Below, one piece after another: positions 54,410-64,000 of a DNA stretch of 64,000 nt (the stretch's first letter is position 1; every line of letters starts with the position of its first letter). The notes under the pieces were generated by a model, which had not been told where the DNA came from, did no database searches, and saw only the letters and a list, made by a program, of their open reading frames with translations. Made by a program: the position numbers and the translations under genes. The stretch covers positions 496,001 through 560,000 of the forward strand of contig NZ_JAAQPI010000003.1 of NCBI RefSeq assembly GCF_011683955.1, in the 5' to 3' direction. Source of the stretch: Pseudomaricurvus alkylphenolicus (GTDB lineage: Bacteria > Pseudomonadota > Gammaproteobacteria > Pseudomonadales > Cellvibrionaceae).

Positions 54410-54460
54410 TTTGGTGCCTCCAAGTTAGGTGCCTCCAATAAGTGCCTGTTTCCAGGCTCT

Positions 54461-55288
54461 TTATAGGTACTTCCCGAGGGTCACCCGGTCGTTACCACCG
54501 AGATCCTGTCGGGTTCGCACGGAATCATAACCGGCTTGCAGCATCAGCTCACGTACCGCTTGCGCTTGCCGATATCCGTGCTCCAACAGCAACCAGCCTT
54601 CCTTTATAAGGTATTCGCGACTGCTGTCGATAATGTGTTGAATGTCAGCCAACCCCTGATCTTCCGCCACCAGCGCGGTCAAGGGTTCAAAGCGCACATC
54701 GCCCTGCTGCAAATGGGGGTCAGCCGCATCAATATAAGGAGGGTTGCTGACAATGATATGGAATCCTGAGGCGTCCACCGATTGAAACCAGTCGCTTTGG
54801 CGCACGGCGACATTTTCGAGCCCCAGTTTCCGGCGGTTGCCCTCTGCCAGAGCCACCGCATCCTCACTGCGGTCGACCGCCAATAACTGCCACTGGCGTT
54901 TTTCGCTGGCCAGGGCCAGAGCGATCGCTCCGGTTCCGGTACCCAAGTCCAATACACTGGCGTTTTCAGGAACCTCCAGTTCCAGGGTCACCTCAACCAG
55001 CGTTTCGGTGTCCGCACGGGGTATCAAGGTGGAGGCGTCCACCGACAGGTCCAACCCCCAAAATTCTCTCTCCCCCAACAGGTGTGCGACGGGCCGGCCT
55101 TGCCTGCGCTGCTTGAAAAGCGATTCAAAAGCTTCCAGTTGTGAATCCGACAGGGCTTGATCGGGCCAGGTATAAAGATAAGTACGGCCCTTGTCCAACA
55201 CCCGTGCCAACAATAACTCGACATCCAGACGTGCGGAATCGCTGTCGAGTTCATCGGCCCGCTGCAGACACTCTCGGATGCTGGTCAC
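54461..55288 (-). CDS. prmC: Release factor glutamine methyltransferase
   Basis: Methylates the Gln of the GGQ motif in RF1 and RF2. 275 residues from GTG 55288. SAM-binding VLDLGTGTGAIALALASE and the catalytic NPPY in IIVSNPPYIDAADPH. The N-terminal helical domain recognises the release factor. It begins 12 bases after prfA, its substrate gene, on the same strand. Confidence 0.95.
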   Translation of the reverse strand: MTSIRECLQRADELDSDSARLDVELLLARVLDKGRTYLYTWPDQALSDSQLEAFESLFKQRRQGRPVAHLLGEREFWGLDLSVDASTLIPRADTETLVEVTLELEVPENASVLDLGTGTGAIALALASEKRQWQLLAVDRSEDAVALAEGNRRKLGLENVAVRQSDWFQSVDASGFHIIVSNPPYIDAADPHLQQGDVRFEPLTALVAEDQGLADIQHIIDSSREYLIKEGWLLLEHGYRQAQAVRELMLQAGYDSVRTRQDLGGNDRVTLGKYL

Positions 55289-55300
55289 AGGGATTCGTCC

Positions 55301-56383
55301 TTAATCCGACAAGGCCGCCAGCTGATCGGCCTGGTATTCGTTAATCAAAGGCTGCACCACTTCGCCCAATTCGCCCTCCATCACTTCATTGAGTTTGTAG
55401 AGTGTGAGATTGATGCGATGATCCGTCACCCGCCCCTGGGGGAAGTTGTAGGTGCGGATACGCTCGGAGCGGTCGCCACTGCCGACCAGATTGCGGCGCT
55501 CATCAGCAATGCTCTGCGCGGCCTGCTCTTCCTGAGCGTTTTTGAGTCTGGCCGCCAACAACGACATGGCACGGGCGCGGTTTTTGTGTTGCGAACGCTC
55601 ATCCTGACATTCCACCACCACACCGGTAGGCAGGTGGGTAATACGAATCGCGGAATCGGTTTTGTTCACGTGCTGACCACCGGCACCACTGGCCCGAAAG
55701 GTATCGATACGCAGATCGGCCTTGTTGATTTCCACCTCTTCCATTTCATCGGCTTCCGGCATAATCGCCACCGTGCAGGCGGAGGTATGGATGCGCCCCT
55801 GGGATTCGGTTTCCGGCACCCGCTGCACGCGATGGGCACCCGATTCGAATTTCAATTTGGAGTAAACGCCCTGGCCCACCACACGGGTAATGATCTCTTT
55901 GTAGCCGCCATGTTCGCCGGGGTTTTCGCTGAGAATTTCCACCTGCCACTTCTGGCGCTCGGCAAATTTGGAATACATGCGGAACAGGTCTCCGGAAAAG
56001 ATCGCTGCCTCATCGCCACCGGTTCCCGCACGGATTTCCAGGAATACATTTTTTTCATCATTGGGGTCTTTGGGCAGCAACAGTTTTTGCAGTTCCTCTT
56101 CCAAGGGTTCCTGACGCGACTCGCACTCTTTCAATTCTTCCTGGGCCATTTCGCGCATATCGGCATCACCGTCTTTCAGCAACCCCTTGGCCTCTTCAAT
56201 ATCGTCCATCACCTGGCGGTATTCAGAGAAACACTTTACCACCGGTTCCAGCTCGGCATACTCCTTGGATAAGTCGCGAAAGCGGTTTTGGTCGGAAATA
56301 ATGTCCGCATCACCCAGCAGCGCCGACACTTCGTCGTAGCGGTCCTGCAGCAGTTCCAGTTTTTCCAGAATGGATGTTTTCAT
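55301..56383 (-). CDS. prfA: Peptide chain release factor 1
   Basis: Terminates translation at UAA and UAG. 360 residues, full length. GGQ motif in [16 protein letters not shown] at about 235; the [20 protein letters not shown] block; and C-terminal [20 protein letters not shown]. It is followed by prmC and preceded by hemA on the same strand, the conserved hemA-prfA-prmC order. Confidence 0.97.
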   Translation of the reverse strand: MKTSILEKLELLQDRYDEVSALLGDADIISDQNRFRDLSKEYAELEPVVKCFSEYRQVMDDIEEAKGLLKDGDADMREMAQEELKECESRQEPLEEELQKLLLPKDPNDEKNVFLEIRAGTGGDEAAIFSGDLFRMYSKFAERQKWQVEILSENPGEHGGYKEIITRVVGQGVYSKLKFESGAHRVQRVPETESQGRIHTSACTVAIMPEADEMEEVEINKADLRIDTFRASGAGGQHVNKTDSAIRITHLPTGVVVECQDERSQHKNRARAMSLLAARLKNAQEEQAAQSIADERRNLVGSGDRSERIRTYNFPQGRVTDHRINLTLYKLNEVMEGELGEVVQPLINEYQADQLAALSD

Positions 56384-56451
56384 ATTGGCGCCTATTAAGA
56401 TTCAAAGTAATACCCGCAGGGCGCGGAGGCGAACGCGGGCGCACGAGCCCG

Positions 56452-57744
56452 CTAAAGGTCGTGTTGTTCGATATCCGCTTCAGAGAGGTCGAACAGTTGC
56501 TGTGTCAGGTCTATCAGTTGGCTGTCACCCTGAGCGCCGGCTCGCTTGAGCTGGGCGGTGGGGCTGTGCAATAACTTGTTGGTGAGGCCGCGTGCCAGCT
56601 GGTTCATCACCTGGCGGGGGTCAGCGCCGCCTTCGAGCAGTTTCAGGGCTTTGGCCAGTTCCTGGTCACGCAGGTCTTCGGCCTTCTGACGGTAGGCCTT
56701 AATGGTGGCAACGGAATCCAGCGCCCGCAGCTCACCCGTGTATTGCTGTACGCCCTCGGCGACAATTTCCTCGGCTTTGGTGGCCGCCTCTACACGACTG
56801 CGGCGGTTTTCGTCGATGACCTCACGCAGATCATCGACACTATAAAGATAGACATCGTCCAACTCGCCAACCTCGGGTTCGATATCCCGGGGCACTGCGA
56901 TATCCACCATAAACATGGGTTTGTGACGGCGCTTTCGCAACGCCGACTCCACCGCGCCCTTACCCAGCAAGGGCAACTGACTGGCGGTAGAGGTAATCAC
57001 GATGTCGGCACGATGCAGATGCTCGGGAATATCCGACAACAAGATGGCTTCGGCCGAGAATTTTTCAGCCAGCTGGTAGGCGCGCTCCAAGGTGCGATTG
57101 GCTACAATCAGACGACCCACCCCCTGGCGAGCCAGATGTTGCGCTACCAACTCGATGGTTTCCCCGGCTCCGACCAGTAAGGCCGTGTCTTTTTTAAGGT
57201 CGGAAAAAATCTGCTGCGCCAGACTGACGGCGGCATAGGCCACAGACACCGGGTTTTCACCAATCGCGGTCTCGGTCCTTACCCGTTTGGCGATGGCAAA
57301 CACCTGATGAAAAGCATTGTGCAGAAAACGCCCCACCGTACCGGCATCGCAGGCAACGGTATAAGCGGATTTCATCTGACCCAGAATCTGGGGTTCACCC
57401 AGCACCAGCGAATCCAGGCCACTGGCCACCTTCATCATATGGCTGACCGCCGCTGCGCCCTCATGCCAATAGTGGCAATCCTCAAGGGCATCCTGGTCGA
57501 GGCGATGATAGGCCTCTACCCACGCCTGCAGCACTTGATGAGCCTGTACCTGCCCCTTGCCTGCGCGCAGCTGCGCGTAGACCTCCGTGCGGTTGCAGGT
57601 GGAAAGAATGGCCACTTCCTCAACGCCGATCTGGCCACAGGCCAGATTCAGTGCGTCGTGCATCTGTTCAGGGGCAAACGACACCCGTTCGCGGATGTCT
57701 AGCGAGGCCGTATTGTGATTAATGCCGAAGGCGAGCAGTGTCAT
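56452..57744 (-). CDS. hemA: Glutamyl-tRNA reductase
   Basis: First committed step of C5 haem synthesis: reduces glutamyl-tRNA to glutamate-1-semialdehyde. 430 residues. The catalytic Cys50 is in [13 protein letters not shown]; the GxGxxG-like NADPH site reads [16 protein letters not shown]; a C-terminal dimerisation domain is present. It is divergent from the TPR lipoprotein gene across 244 bases, and transcribed toward prfA. Confidence 0.97.
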   Translation of the reverse strand: MTLLAFGINHNTASLDIRERVSFAPEQMHDALNLACGQIGVEEVAILSTCNRTEVYAQLRAGKGQVQAHQVLQAWVEAYHRLDQDALEDCHYWHEGAAAVSHMMKVASGLDSLVLGEPQILGQMKSAYTVACDAGTVGRFLHNAFHQVFAIAKRVRTETAIGENPVSVAYAAVSLAQQIFSDLKKDTALLVGAGETIELVAQHLARQGVGRLIVANRTLERAYQLAEKFSAEAILLSDIPEHLHRADIVITSTASQLPLLGKGAVESALRKRRHKPMFMVDIAVPRDIEPEVGELDDVYLYSVDDLREVIDENRRSRVEAATKAEEIVAEGVQQYTGELRALDSVATIKAYRQKAEDLRDQELAKALKLLEGGADPRQVMNQLARGLTNKLLHSPTAQLKRAGAQGDSQLIDLTQQLFDLSEADIEQHDL

Positions 57745-57988
57745 AAAACTAAGGTGACTGGGGTTTCATCCGCCATCGCTGCGATTCCCGCAGGCGGCAA
57801 GCCTCAAAAAGTGCCAATTATGACAAAGAACCGTCTGCTTTGCTTCTCTAAATTAACCCCGGCCGGCGAAGCGGCCTGGGCGAATCTGGCGCAGGATTCT
57901 CCTTTGCTACCTATACTGGTATTGAGGTGGGCAACCTTTCAGGGGTATGGTTGTCTGATGTATGGAATCTTTGAACAGTTGTAAATAG

Positions 57989-59767
57989 ATGACTCAACGT
58001 CCTAAAAGGCTTTTCAGGCTTGCCTCTATGGCCCTGGCCTTCAGCCTGCTGCAAGGCTGCGTCAACCAGCTACTCCAAAGCGATATGGAGCCACCCGCAC
58101 CCGAGGTGGAAGTCGCTGCAGAGCCCGAACCCGCAGCCGTTCCTGAGCGCTCCTTCCCGGCGGAAACCCTCTACGCCCTGCTGGTGGCGGAAATGGCCGG
58201 CAGTCGCGAGCGCTACGATATCGCTCTGGGCAACTATGTGCAGCAGGCCCATATGACCCGCGATCCAGGCGTTGCCGCCCGAGCCACCCGAATTGCCCGC
58301 TACCTCAATGCCCGCCAGGCAGCCTTGAATACCTCCTTATTATGGGTGGAAATCAGTCCCGAAGATCTGGAAGCCCGGTTTATCGCTGCGACGGAACTGG
58401 CCCAGAGCGGACGCTTGCTGGAGGCGCTGGAACAATCCAACTATCTGCTCGAAAATCACAGTACCCCGATTTACCAGAGCATTGCCGCCCGTGCGGCCAA
58501 GGCCACCGATACCCAACGGGAACAGTTGGTTGAACAATATCAACAGCTGCAACAACTGCATCCGGGAAATACCGAGCTGTTAATCGGCCTGGGCCTGCTG
58601 TATCAGCAGCAAAATCAACCCGAGCTGGCCCTTGAAAAAGCCCGCGAGGCATTGGCGATTAACAACGAGCTGATTCCCGCAGCCGTGCTGGAAGCCAAAC
58701 TGCTCAGCCAACTGAAGAAACCCGAAGAGGCGATTAAACGCCTGGCCGAACTGCTGGCGAGCCACCCGGAAAACACACGGCTGAGACTGCAGTATGCACG
58801 CCTGTTGGCGAGCCTGGATCTGGCCAAAGCCCAACAGCAGTTTGCACTACTGGTGGAAAAGTCTCCCAACGACCCCGAAATGTTGTTTTCCCTGGCATTG
58901 ATCAGCCACGAGCGCGATCAACTGGAAGATGCCAAGGAGCTGTTCGAACGGTTGACCCAATTCGACAAGCGCCGCTCGTCTGCCCACTACTACCTGGGCC
59001 GCATCTCTGAAAAGCAACAGCGCTGGGACGACGCCCTCAATCACTATATCCAGGTGGAACCCGGTCCCGACTTTATGGCGGCACTGTTACAGACCACTGA
59101 CATTTTGGTGCGAGGCAATCAGGCAGAGGCGGCCAACAAACGCCTCAGTGCCGCACGTGAACGTTTCCCCAGCCAGGCCGAACGCTTCTACCTGCTGGAA
59201 GCCGAGGTGCTGAGCAAACACCTGCACCTGAATTCTGCTGAAAAGGTGCTCACCGAAGGTCTGGGCCAGTTCCCCGCCAGCATTCAGTTGCTGTATAGCC
59301 GCGCTATGGTGAACGAGCAGTTGGATATGATGGGGGCGCTGGAGACCGACCTGCGCACCATTCTCAAATACGATCCCAACAACGCCACCGCCCTCAACGC
59401 ACTCGGCTATACCCTGGCGGACCGTACCGATCGCTACGAAGAAGCCTATGTCCTGATCAGCCAGGCCCTGCAGATCAAACCCGACGATCCTGCCATTATC
59501 GATTCCATGGGCTGGGTCCAATACCGCCTCGGCAACTATGAAGAAGCGCTGTTGCGTCTGAGACAGGCCATGCAGGCATTCCCGGACCATGAAATAGCCG
59601 CACACCTGGGCGAAGTGCTGTGGATAACAGGGCAAAAAGAGGAAGCCAGACTGGTGTGGGAAGAAGGGCTTAAACTCAAGCCCGGCAGCCGAGTGATCCC
59701 CGAGGTGATCGACCGCCTGCAAAACACCGAAACGGCGACTCCAGCACCTGAAGACCCAGAACAGTAA
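57989..59767 (+). CDS. TPR-repeat lipoprotein
   Basis: 592 residues. Lipoprotein signal RLASMALAFSLLQGC; an acidic-proline linker; then many tetratricopeptide-like helical repeats from about 60 to 570 (for example ALNALGYTLADRTDRYEEAY and IIDSMGWVQYRLGNYEEALL). The same kind of protein precedes lolB in Pseudomonas. It is probably tethered to the outer membrane as a scaffold. It is followed by lolB after six bases and probably coexpressed, in line with a role at the outer membrane. The exact function is not known. Confidence 0.9.
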   Translation: MTQRPKRLFRLASMALAFSLLQGCVNQLLQSDMEPPAPEVEVAAEPEPAAVPERSFPAETLYALLVAEMAGSRERYDIALGNYVQQAHMTRDPGVAARATRIARYLNARQAALNTSLLWVEISPEDLEARFIAATELAQSGRLLEALEQSNYLLENHSTPIYQSIAARAAKATDTQREQLVEQYQQLQQLHPGNTELLIGLGLLYQQQNQPELALEKAREALAINNELIPAAVLEAKLLSQLKKPEEAIKRLAELLASHPENTRLRLQYARLLASLDLAKAQQQFALLVEKSPNDPEMLFSLALISHERDQLEDAKELFERLTQFDKRRSSAHYYLGRISEKQQRWDDALNHYIQVEPGPDFMAALLQTTDILVRGNQAEAANKRLSAARERFPSQAERFYLLEAEVLSKHLHLNSAEKVLTEGLGQFPASIQLLYSRAMVNEQLDMMGALETDLRTILKYDPNNATALNALGYTLADRTDRYEEAYVLISQALQIKPDDPAIIDSMGWVQYRLGNYEEALLRLRQAMQAFPDHEIAAHLGEVLWITGQKEEARLVWEEGLKLKPGSRVIPEVIDRLQNTETATPAPEDPEQ

Positions 59768-59773
59768 TCCCTC

Positions 59774-60391
59774 ATGCGTCATTCATCCAAAAGGCCCTTG
59801 TCTCTCTCAAGGGCGTTCGTTCAACTCTGCCTGTTACTTGTTGTCTTTGCCGGGCTGGCCGGTTGTGCCAGCCACAGCCCTTATAAAAGTACCAACCCAG
59901 CACAAACATTGGCCGAACTGCAGCAATGGCAACTCAAGGGTAAACTGGGCATCCGCGCGCCAGGCCAATCCGGCAGCGCCTATTTTGACTGGCGCCAGGA
60001 AATTGAACACTACCGGATTCAGCTTACCGGCCCCTTTGGTCAGGGCGCGACCCGTATAGTCGGCCGGGACGGAGGTGTCACTCTGGAACAGGGCGATCAA
60101 CCACCGCTGCACGCCGACACCCCCGAAGCCCTGATGTATGATGCCATGGGTTGGTGGCTGCCCGTCAGTGAACTGCACTACTGGGTGCGGGGCCTGCCGG
60201 CACCGAACTCTGCCTTTGATGAGATCCGCGACGAAACCACCGGTTTGCTGCAACAACTGCAGCAGCGGGGTTGGACTCTGAACTACAAACGTTTCGAGCA
60301 GCAGGGCCCCTGGCAACTGCCCGCCAGATTGACTGCCAGCCGCGACCAGATCCGGCTGACCTTTATTATCAAAGACTGGCAACTTGACTAG
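59774..60391 (+). CDS. lolB: Outer-membrane lipoprotein insertion protein LolB
   Basis: Receives lipoproteins from LolA and inserts them in the outer membrane. 205 residues with signal and lipobox FAGLAGC; family marks [20 protein letters not shown] and [20 protein letters not shown]. It lies between the TPR lipoprotein and ispE, its usual place. Confidence 0.94.
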   Translation: MRHSSKRPLSLSRAFVQLCLLLVVFAGLAGCASHSPYKSTNPAQTLAELQQWQLKGKLGIRAPGQSGSAYFDWRQEIEHYRIQLTGPFGQGATRIVGRDGGVTLEQGDQPPLHADTPEALMYDAMGWWLPVSELHYWVRGLPAPNSAFDEIRDETTGLLQQLQQRGWTLNYKRFEQQGPWQLPARLTASRDQIRLTFIIKDWQLD

Positions 60392-60429
60392 CCTTTCTCC
60401 CAGGGAATTACGACCGTTTAGGAACCCAT

Positions 60430-61269
60430 GTGACCAGAATAACGTTGCCCGCGCCGGCCAAGCTCAATCTGTTCCTGCACATTACCGGCCGCCGAACGGA
60501 CGGCTACCACAATCTGCAGACCCTGTTTCAACTGCTGGACCGGGGCGACCAACTGAGCTTTGAGTTGCGCGACGATAATCGGCTGACCTTAGCCCCGGAG
60601 ATGGATACCGTACCGTTCGAGGATAACCTGATCATCCGTGCCGCCCGCCTGCTGCAACAGAGGTCGAACATAGCCTGCGGTGCCGACATTCAGTTGCAAA
60701 AAAAACTGCCCATGGGCGGAGGTATCGGCGGCGGCAGCAGCAACGCCGCCACGACACTGCTGGCCCTGAACCGCCTCTGGCAATTGGATCTCTCCCTGGA
60801 TCAATTGGCTGAACTGGGCCGCCAGCTGGGTGCGGATGTTCCGGTGTTTGTGAGAGGCCAAACCGCCTGGGCGGAGGGGGTCGGAGAAAAGCTGCAACCT
60901 ATTGATATGCCTGAAAAATGGTATCTTGTGGTGACACCCGATTGCCACGTTTCCACCGCAGAAATTTTTTCACATAAAGATTTGACAAGAGACAGTTCGA
61001 ACATTACAGTAGCGGCCTTTCTTGAGCAGGGCGCCACAAACGACTGCCAGGAGCTGGTGCAAACGCTGTATCCGCCAGTGGATAAAGCGTTGCAGTGGCT
61101 CGGTCAGCATGCCTCTGCCAAGATGACTGGAACAGGTGCCAGCGTGTTTGCACCCTTTGATTCCGAAGCGGCCGCCAGCGCGGTACTGGAGCAAGCTCCA
61201 GCGGAGTTTTCCGGCTTTGTTGCCAAGGGCGTCAATCAGTCACCAGCACACAAACTGTTAAACCAGTAA
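60430..61269 (+). CDS. ispE: 4-diphosphocytidyl-2-C-methyl-D-erythritol kinase
   Basis: GHMP kinase of the MEP isoprenoid pathway. 279 residues from GTG 60430 (AGGA seven bases before; the ATG two bases earlier is out of frame). Opening [23 protein letters not shown] loop [17 protein letters not shown]; third GHMP motif [13 protein letters not shown]. The tRNA-Gln begins seven bases after its stop. Confidence 0.96.
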   Translation: MTRITLPAPAKLNLFLHITGRRTDGYHNLQTLFQLLDRGDQLSFELRDDNRLTLAPEMDTVPFEDNLIIRAARLLQQRSNIACGADIQLQKKLPMGGGIGGGSSNAATTLLALNRLWQLDLSLDQLAELGRQLGADVPVFVRGQTAWAEGVGEKLQPIDMPEKWYLVVTPDCHVSTAEIFSHKDLTRDSSNITVAAFLEQGATNDCQELVQTLYPPVDKALQWLGQHASAKMTGTGASVFAPFDSEAAASAVLEQAPAEFSGFVAKGVNQSPAHKLLNQ

Positions 61270-61276
61270 ATACCAC

Positions 61277-61351
61277 TGGGGTGTAGCCAAGCGGTAAGGC
61301 AGCGGGTTTTGATCCCGTCATGCGAAGGTTCGAATCCTTCCACCCCAGCCA
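61277..61351 (+). tRNA. tRNA-Gln (anticodon TTG)
   Basis: 75 bases including the encoded CCA. Acceptor TGGGGTG pairs with CACCCCA; D-arm AGCCAAGCGGTAAGGC; anticodon loop TTTTGAT with TTG at 61309-61311; T-arm GGTTCGAATCC. It closely resembles the E. coli tRNA-Gln and sits between ispE and prs, as in Pseudomonas. Confidence 0.97.
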
Positions 61352-61495
61352 TATCCCGAAGACAGCTGACCTGAAAAGGTCGGCTGTTTTTGTATTGTGG
61401 CTCACCGAATGGACTCGAATCAGGCAAAAACAGCCTGGGCTGCTACTCTCTTTTAGTTAACGATCGACAGCAACGACAAACAAAAGGTACCGCAC

Positions 61496-62437
61496 GTGGC
61501 AGACTTAATGGTCTTTACCGGCAACGCCAACCCCGAACTGGCTCACCAAATCGTCGAACGCCTGGGCATCCCCATGGGCGACGCCACCGTGAGCAAATTC
61601 TCCGACGGCGAAGTCGCCGTTGAGCTGAATGAAAACGTACGCGGACGCGATGTATTTGTGGTTCAGTCCACCTGCGCACCCACCAACGACAACCTGATTG
61701 AGCTGATTGTGATGGTCGACGCTCTGCGCCGCGCCTCCGCTGGTCGCATCACCGCGGTTGTACCTTACTTCGGTTACGCCCGCCAGGATCGCCGGGTTCG
61801 CTCCTCCCGGGTACCCATTACCGCCAAAGTGGTTGCCGACATGATGGTAGGCGCCGGCGTCGACCGCGTTCTCACCGTCGACCTGCACGCTGAACAGATC
61901 CAGGGCTTCTTCGACGTACCCGTGGACAACGTCTACGGCTCCCCGGTGCTGCTGGACGACATCAACTCCCAGAGCTATGAAGACCTGATCGTGGTCTCCC
62001 CCGACATCGGCGGTGTGGTTCGTGCCCGTGCACTGGCAAAGCAGCTGGACATTGACCTGGCCATTATTGACAAGCGTCGCCCCAAAGCCAACGTCGCTGA
62101 AGTGATGAACCTGATTGGTGACGTCGAAGGTCGCACTTGCCTGCTGGTAGACGACATGGTCGACACCGCCGGCACCCTCTGCGGCGCAGCCAAGGCACTG
62201 AAAGAATTCGGCGCCAAGAAAGTCGTCGCCTACTGTACTCACCCGGTACTGTCCGGCAACGCCCTGAACAACATCACCAACTCCGTACTGGATGAGCTGG
62301 TCGTAGCCGATTCCATCCCACTGAGTGACGACGCCAAGAATTGTGGTAGAATCCGCCAGCTCACACTGTCGGTCATGCTGGCCGAGGCGGTACGCCGCCT
62401 GAGCAACGAAGAATCTCTGAGCGCAATGTTCCGCTAA
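61496..62437 (+). CDS. prs: Ribose-phosphate pyrophosphokinase
   Basis: Makes PRPP from ribose-5-phosphate and ATP for nucleotide, His and Trp synthesis. 313 residues from GTG 61496. [10 protein letters not shown] opening, the catalytic flexible-loop Arg in [20 protein letters not shown], divalent-cation site [12 protein letters not shown], and PRPP loop [14 protein letters not shown]. It is followed by a terminator at 62485. Confidence 0.97.
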   Translation: MADLMVFTGNANPELAHQIVERLGIPMGDATVSKFSDGEVAVELNENVRGRDVFVVQSTCAPTNDNLIELIVMVDALRRASAGRITAVVPYFGYARQDRRVRSSRVPITAKVVADMMVGAGVDRVLTVDLHAEQIQGFFDVPVDNVYGSPVLLDDINSQSYEDLIVVSPDIGGVVRARALAKQLDIDLAIIDKRRPKANVAEVMNLIGDVEGRTCLLVDDMVDTAGTLCGAAKALKEFGAKKVVAYCTHPVLSGNALNNITNSVLDELVVADSIPLSDDAKNCGRIRQLTLSVMLAEAVRRLSNEESLSAMFR

Positions 62438-62484
62438 TCAAGGGCGCAAGCCTTTGATTTAAAAGACTATTGCCTTGAGAAAAC

Positions 62485-62505
62485 CGCCGTACAGCGGCGA
62501 TTTTT
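62485..62505 (+). terminator. Rho-independent terminator after prs
   Basis: CGCCG (62485-62489) pairs with CGGCG (62495-62499) around a TACAG loop, followed by ATTTTT, 48 bases after the prs stop. Confidence 0.75.
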
Positions 62506-62565
62506 AGCAACCTGCCGGTGTTTCTGGTCGCGGAACCCGAGCAGATTTAGATTGAGGAAAGACAC

Positions 62566-63201
62566 ATGTCTGAAGATTTTGTACTGAATGCCGAAATCCG
62601 TGAGGATGCAGGGAAAGGTGCGAGCCGCCGCCTGCGTCGTCTGGAAGGCCAAGCTCCCGCCATCATTTACGGCGGTGACAAGGCGCCTGTTAACATCCAG
62701 ATCCCACACAAGGATCTGATCAAGCAGCTGGAAAACGAAGCTTTCTACTCTCACGTGATCACCATTAACGTGGGCGGCGATGCCGAGTCCGTACTGCTGA
62801 AAGACCTGCAGCGTCACCCGGCCAAAGCCATCGTAATGCACGCTGACTTCCTGCGCGTTGATGCGAACAAGAAGGTTACTGTTAAGGTACCTCTGCACTT
62901 CGTCAACGAAGACACCAGCAAGGGCGTCAAACTGCAGGGCGGCAAGGTTTCTCACAACCTGACCGAGCTGGAAGTTTCCTGCCTGCCATCCAACCTGCCT
63001 GAGTTCATCGAAGTGGACCTGGCTGAAGTTGAAGCTGGTCAGATCGTTCACATCTCCGATCTGAAGCTGCCAGAAGGTGTTACCTCCGTAGCCCTGTCTC
63101 ACGGTGCTGACCACGACTCTGCTGTTGCTTCTATCAACAAGCCCAAGGGCAGCGCTGCTGACGAAGGCGAAGCAGAAGGTGGCGAAGAGGCTGCCGAGTA
63201 A
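62566..63201 (+). CDS. rplY: 50S ribosomal protein L25 (CTC/TL5 form)
   Basis: Binds 5S rRNA. 211 residues, the long form: an N-terminal L25 domain ([20 protein letters not shown], then [18 protein letters not shown]) plus the C-terminal CTC beta domain (about 95-185), and an acidic tail ending [20 protein letters not shown] precedes the ATG. It is followed by a strong terminator before pth. Confidence 0.96.
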   Translation: MSEDFVLNAEIREDAGKGASRRLRRLEGQAPAIIYGGDKAPVNIQIPHKDLIKQLENEAFYSHVITINVGGDAESVLLKDLQRHPAKAIVMHADFLRVDANKKVTVKVPLHFVNEDTSKGVKLQGGKVSHNLTELEVSCLPSNLPEFIEVDLAEVEAGQIVHISDLKLPEGVTSVALSHGADHDSAVASINKPKGSAADEGEAEGGEEAAE

Positions 63202-63248
63202 GGCACACTCAACGCAACAAGCGCCTGCCCCGGTAGCAGGCCTTGACG

Positions 63249-63287
63249 AACGGCCGGAGAGTGGCGACACTCCCGGCCGTTTTTATT
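63249..63287 (+). terminator. Rho-independent terminator after rplY
   Basis: ACGGCCGG and GAGTG pair with CACTC and CCGGCCGT around a GCGA loop with one bulged base, followed by TTTTATTTTT. A long GC-rich stem makes it a strong terminator. Confidence 0.9.
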
Positions 63288-63325
63288 TTTCAGCGCTCTA
63301 AATTGCGACAGGACACGAGCCCACT

Positions 63326-63907
63326 ATGGACACCCCGATTCAGATGATCGTCGGCCTCGGCAACCCCGGCGCCGAGTATGACCTTACCCGCCACAACGCC
63401 GGCGCCGACTTCGTAACCGAAGTGGCACGCCAGTGTGGCGCCAGCCTGGCCCCCGAGAAAAAATTCTTCGGCCATGTGGCCCAGATCAACATCGACAACC
63501 GTCCCGTGCGCCTGCTCATCCCCACCACCTTTATGAACCGCAGCGGACAGTCTGTAGCTGCCCTGGCCAACTTCTACAAAATTGCGCCCGAAGCCATCCT
63601 TGTCGCCCACGACGAACTCGACATGGAACCCGGCATCGCCAAACTCAAAATCGGCGGTGGCCATGGCGGTCACAACGGCCTGCGCGACATCATCAGCGCC
63701 CTGGGCAACAACAAGAACTTCGCCCGCCTGCGGCTCGGCATCGGCCACCCCGGCAACGCCAAACAAGTGGCCAGCTACGTCCTCAAAAAAGCCCCAACCG
63801 AAGACTTCAACAAAACCGAAGACGCCATCTATCAGTCCACCAAAATCCTGCCACTGCTGGTAAAGGGCGAGTGGAACAACGCCATGAAGGAACTTCATAC
63901 CGCCTGA
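63326..63907 (+). CDS. pth: Peptidyl-tRNA hydrolase
   Basis: Cleaves peptidyl-tRNA released prematurely from ribosomes. 193 residues. [20 protein letters not shown] with the catalytic His23 (His20 in E. coli), [10 protein letters not shown], the HDELDMEPG acid, and [13 protein letters not shown]. It follows rplY as in many gammaproteobacteria, where ychF comes next, beyond this window. Confidence 0.97.
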   Translation: MDTPIQMIVGLGNPGAEYDLTRHNAGADFVTEVARQCGASLAPEKKFFGHVAQINIDNRPVRLLIPTTFMNRSGQSVAALANFYKIAPEAILVAHDELDMEPGIAKLKIGGGHGGHNGLRDIISALGNNKNFARLRLGIGHPGNAKQVASYVLKKAPTEDFNKTEDAIYQSTKILPLLVKGEWNNAMKELHTA

Positions 63908-63948
63908 TTCGATGGGCAACCCTTGTACCCGCTACCCGGAGAAGCGTT

Positions 63949-64000
63949 GTAGCAGCCCGCTCAGAGGGCGACGGGGTTTGGCACTCTGGATCGGTCGCGC
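63949..64000. repeat. Diverged REP-like palindrome at the right edge
   Basis: GTAGCAGCCCGCTCAGAGGG followed by CGACGGGGTTTGGC lines up with the arms at 31171 and 31287, but the hairpin stem is GCCC/GGGC here against GCGG/CCGC there, so pairing is kept while the bases change. The final bases (CGGTCGCGC) may begin a partner unit beyond the window. Confidence 0.6.

Noticed and set aside
54413-54445. Short direct repeat GGTGCCTCCAA ahead of moeB
   Set aside because: Only two and a half short copies; too small to support a function, though one copy supplies the moeB ribosome-binding site.

Overview
The window looks like chromosome from a marine, heterotrophic gammaproteobacterium of the Cellvibrionales/Pseudomonadales type. 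Two conserved housekeeping blocks have the gene order known from Pseudomonas and relatives: miaB-ybeZ-ybeY-corC-lnt with leuS-lptE-holA, and moeB-prmC-prfA-hemA beside lolB-ispE-tRNA-Gln-prs-rplY-pth. Two TonB-dependent receptors and chitin-sugar and aromatic catabolism genes fit a marine or estuarine life style. The taxonomic call is an inference from gene order and protein character only.

Layout. 0-13 kb: a truncated gene at the left edge, a HopJ-family gene, a zone of palindromic repeats, a repeat-rich coiled-coil protein, dinB with a LexA box, several unknown proteins, an RND efflux pair, a lone cyclic-nucleotide-binding protein and a chalcone-isomerase-like/TonB fusion. 13-20.6 kb: DUF1820, miaB, ybeZ, ybeY, corC, lnt, and two neighbours (an unknown protein and a DUF6279 lipoprotein). 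20.6-45 kb: accessory DNA lying between lnt and leuS, which are close neighbours in Pseudomonas. 45-49.5 kb: leuS-lptE-holA. 49.5-53.6 kb: a GGDEF/EAL protein and a DASS transporter. 53.6-64 kb: the second housekeeping block.

The accessory region has two functional layers. The outer layer is an N-acetylglucosamine/chitooligosaccharide system split into two arms. The left arm (22.6-28.5 kb) is a LacI-type regulator, nagA, nagB and a GH20 lipoprotein hexosaminidase. The right arm (38.1-44.7 kb, minus strand) is a TonB-dependent receptor, GlcNAc kinase, a NagP-like permease and a flavin-dependent halogenase-like protein. The same perfect 12-bp palindrome GACAACGTTGTC lies at the nagA promoter and twice at the receptor promoter, so both arms probably answer to the same regulator. 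The inner layer (28.5-38.1 kb) separates the arms. It encodes an aromatic meta-cleavage-type pathway (FAD hydroxylase, extradiol dioxygenase, FAH-family hydrolase) with an SDR, an MDR reductase, a TonB-dependent receptor and a TetR regulator. Each of its three divergent promoter regions carries a copy of a TGAAy-N3-ATTCA-like motif.

The most unusual non-coding signal is a roughly 142-nt palindromic element present twice (778-920 and 31428-31568). Its outer stem and an inner hairpin differ in sequence between copies, yet remain paired by compensatory changes. The G-T wobbles are consistent with a structured RNA read from the plus strand. Both copies sit between convergent genes. A second palindromic family occurs as an inverted pair at 31171-31315 and as a diverged single copy at the right edge of the window.
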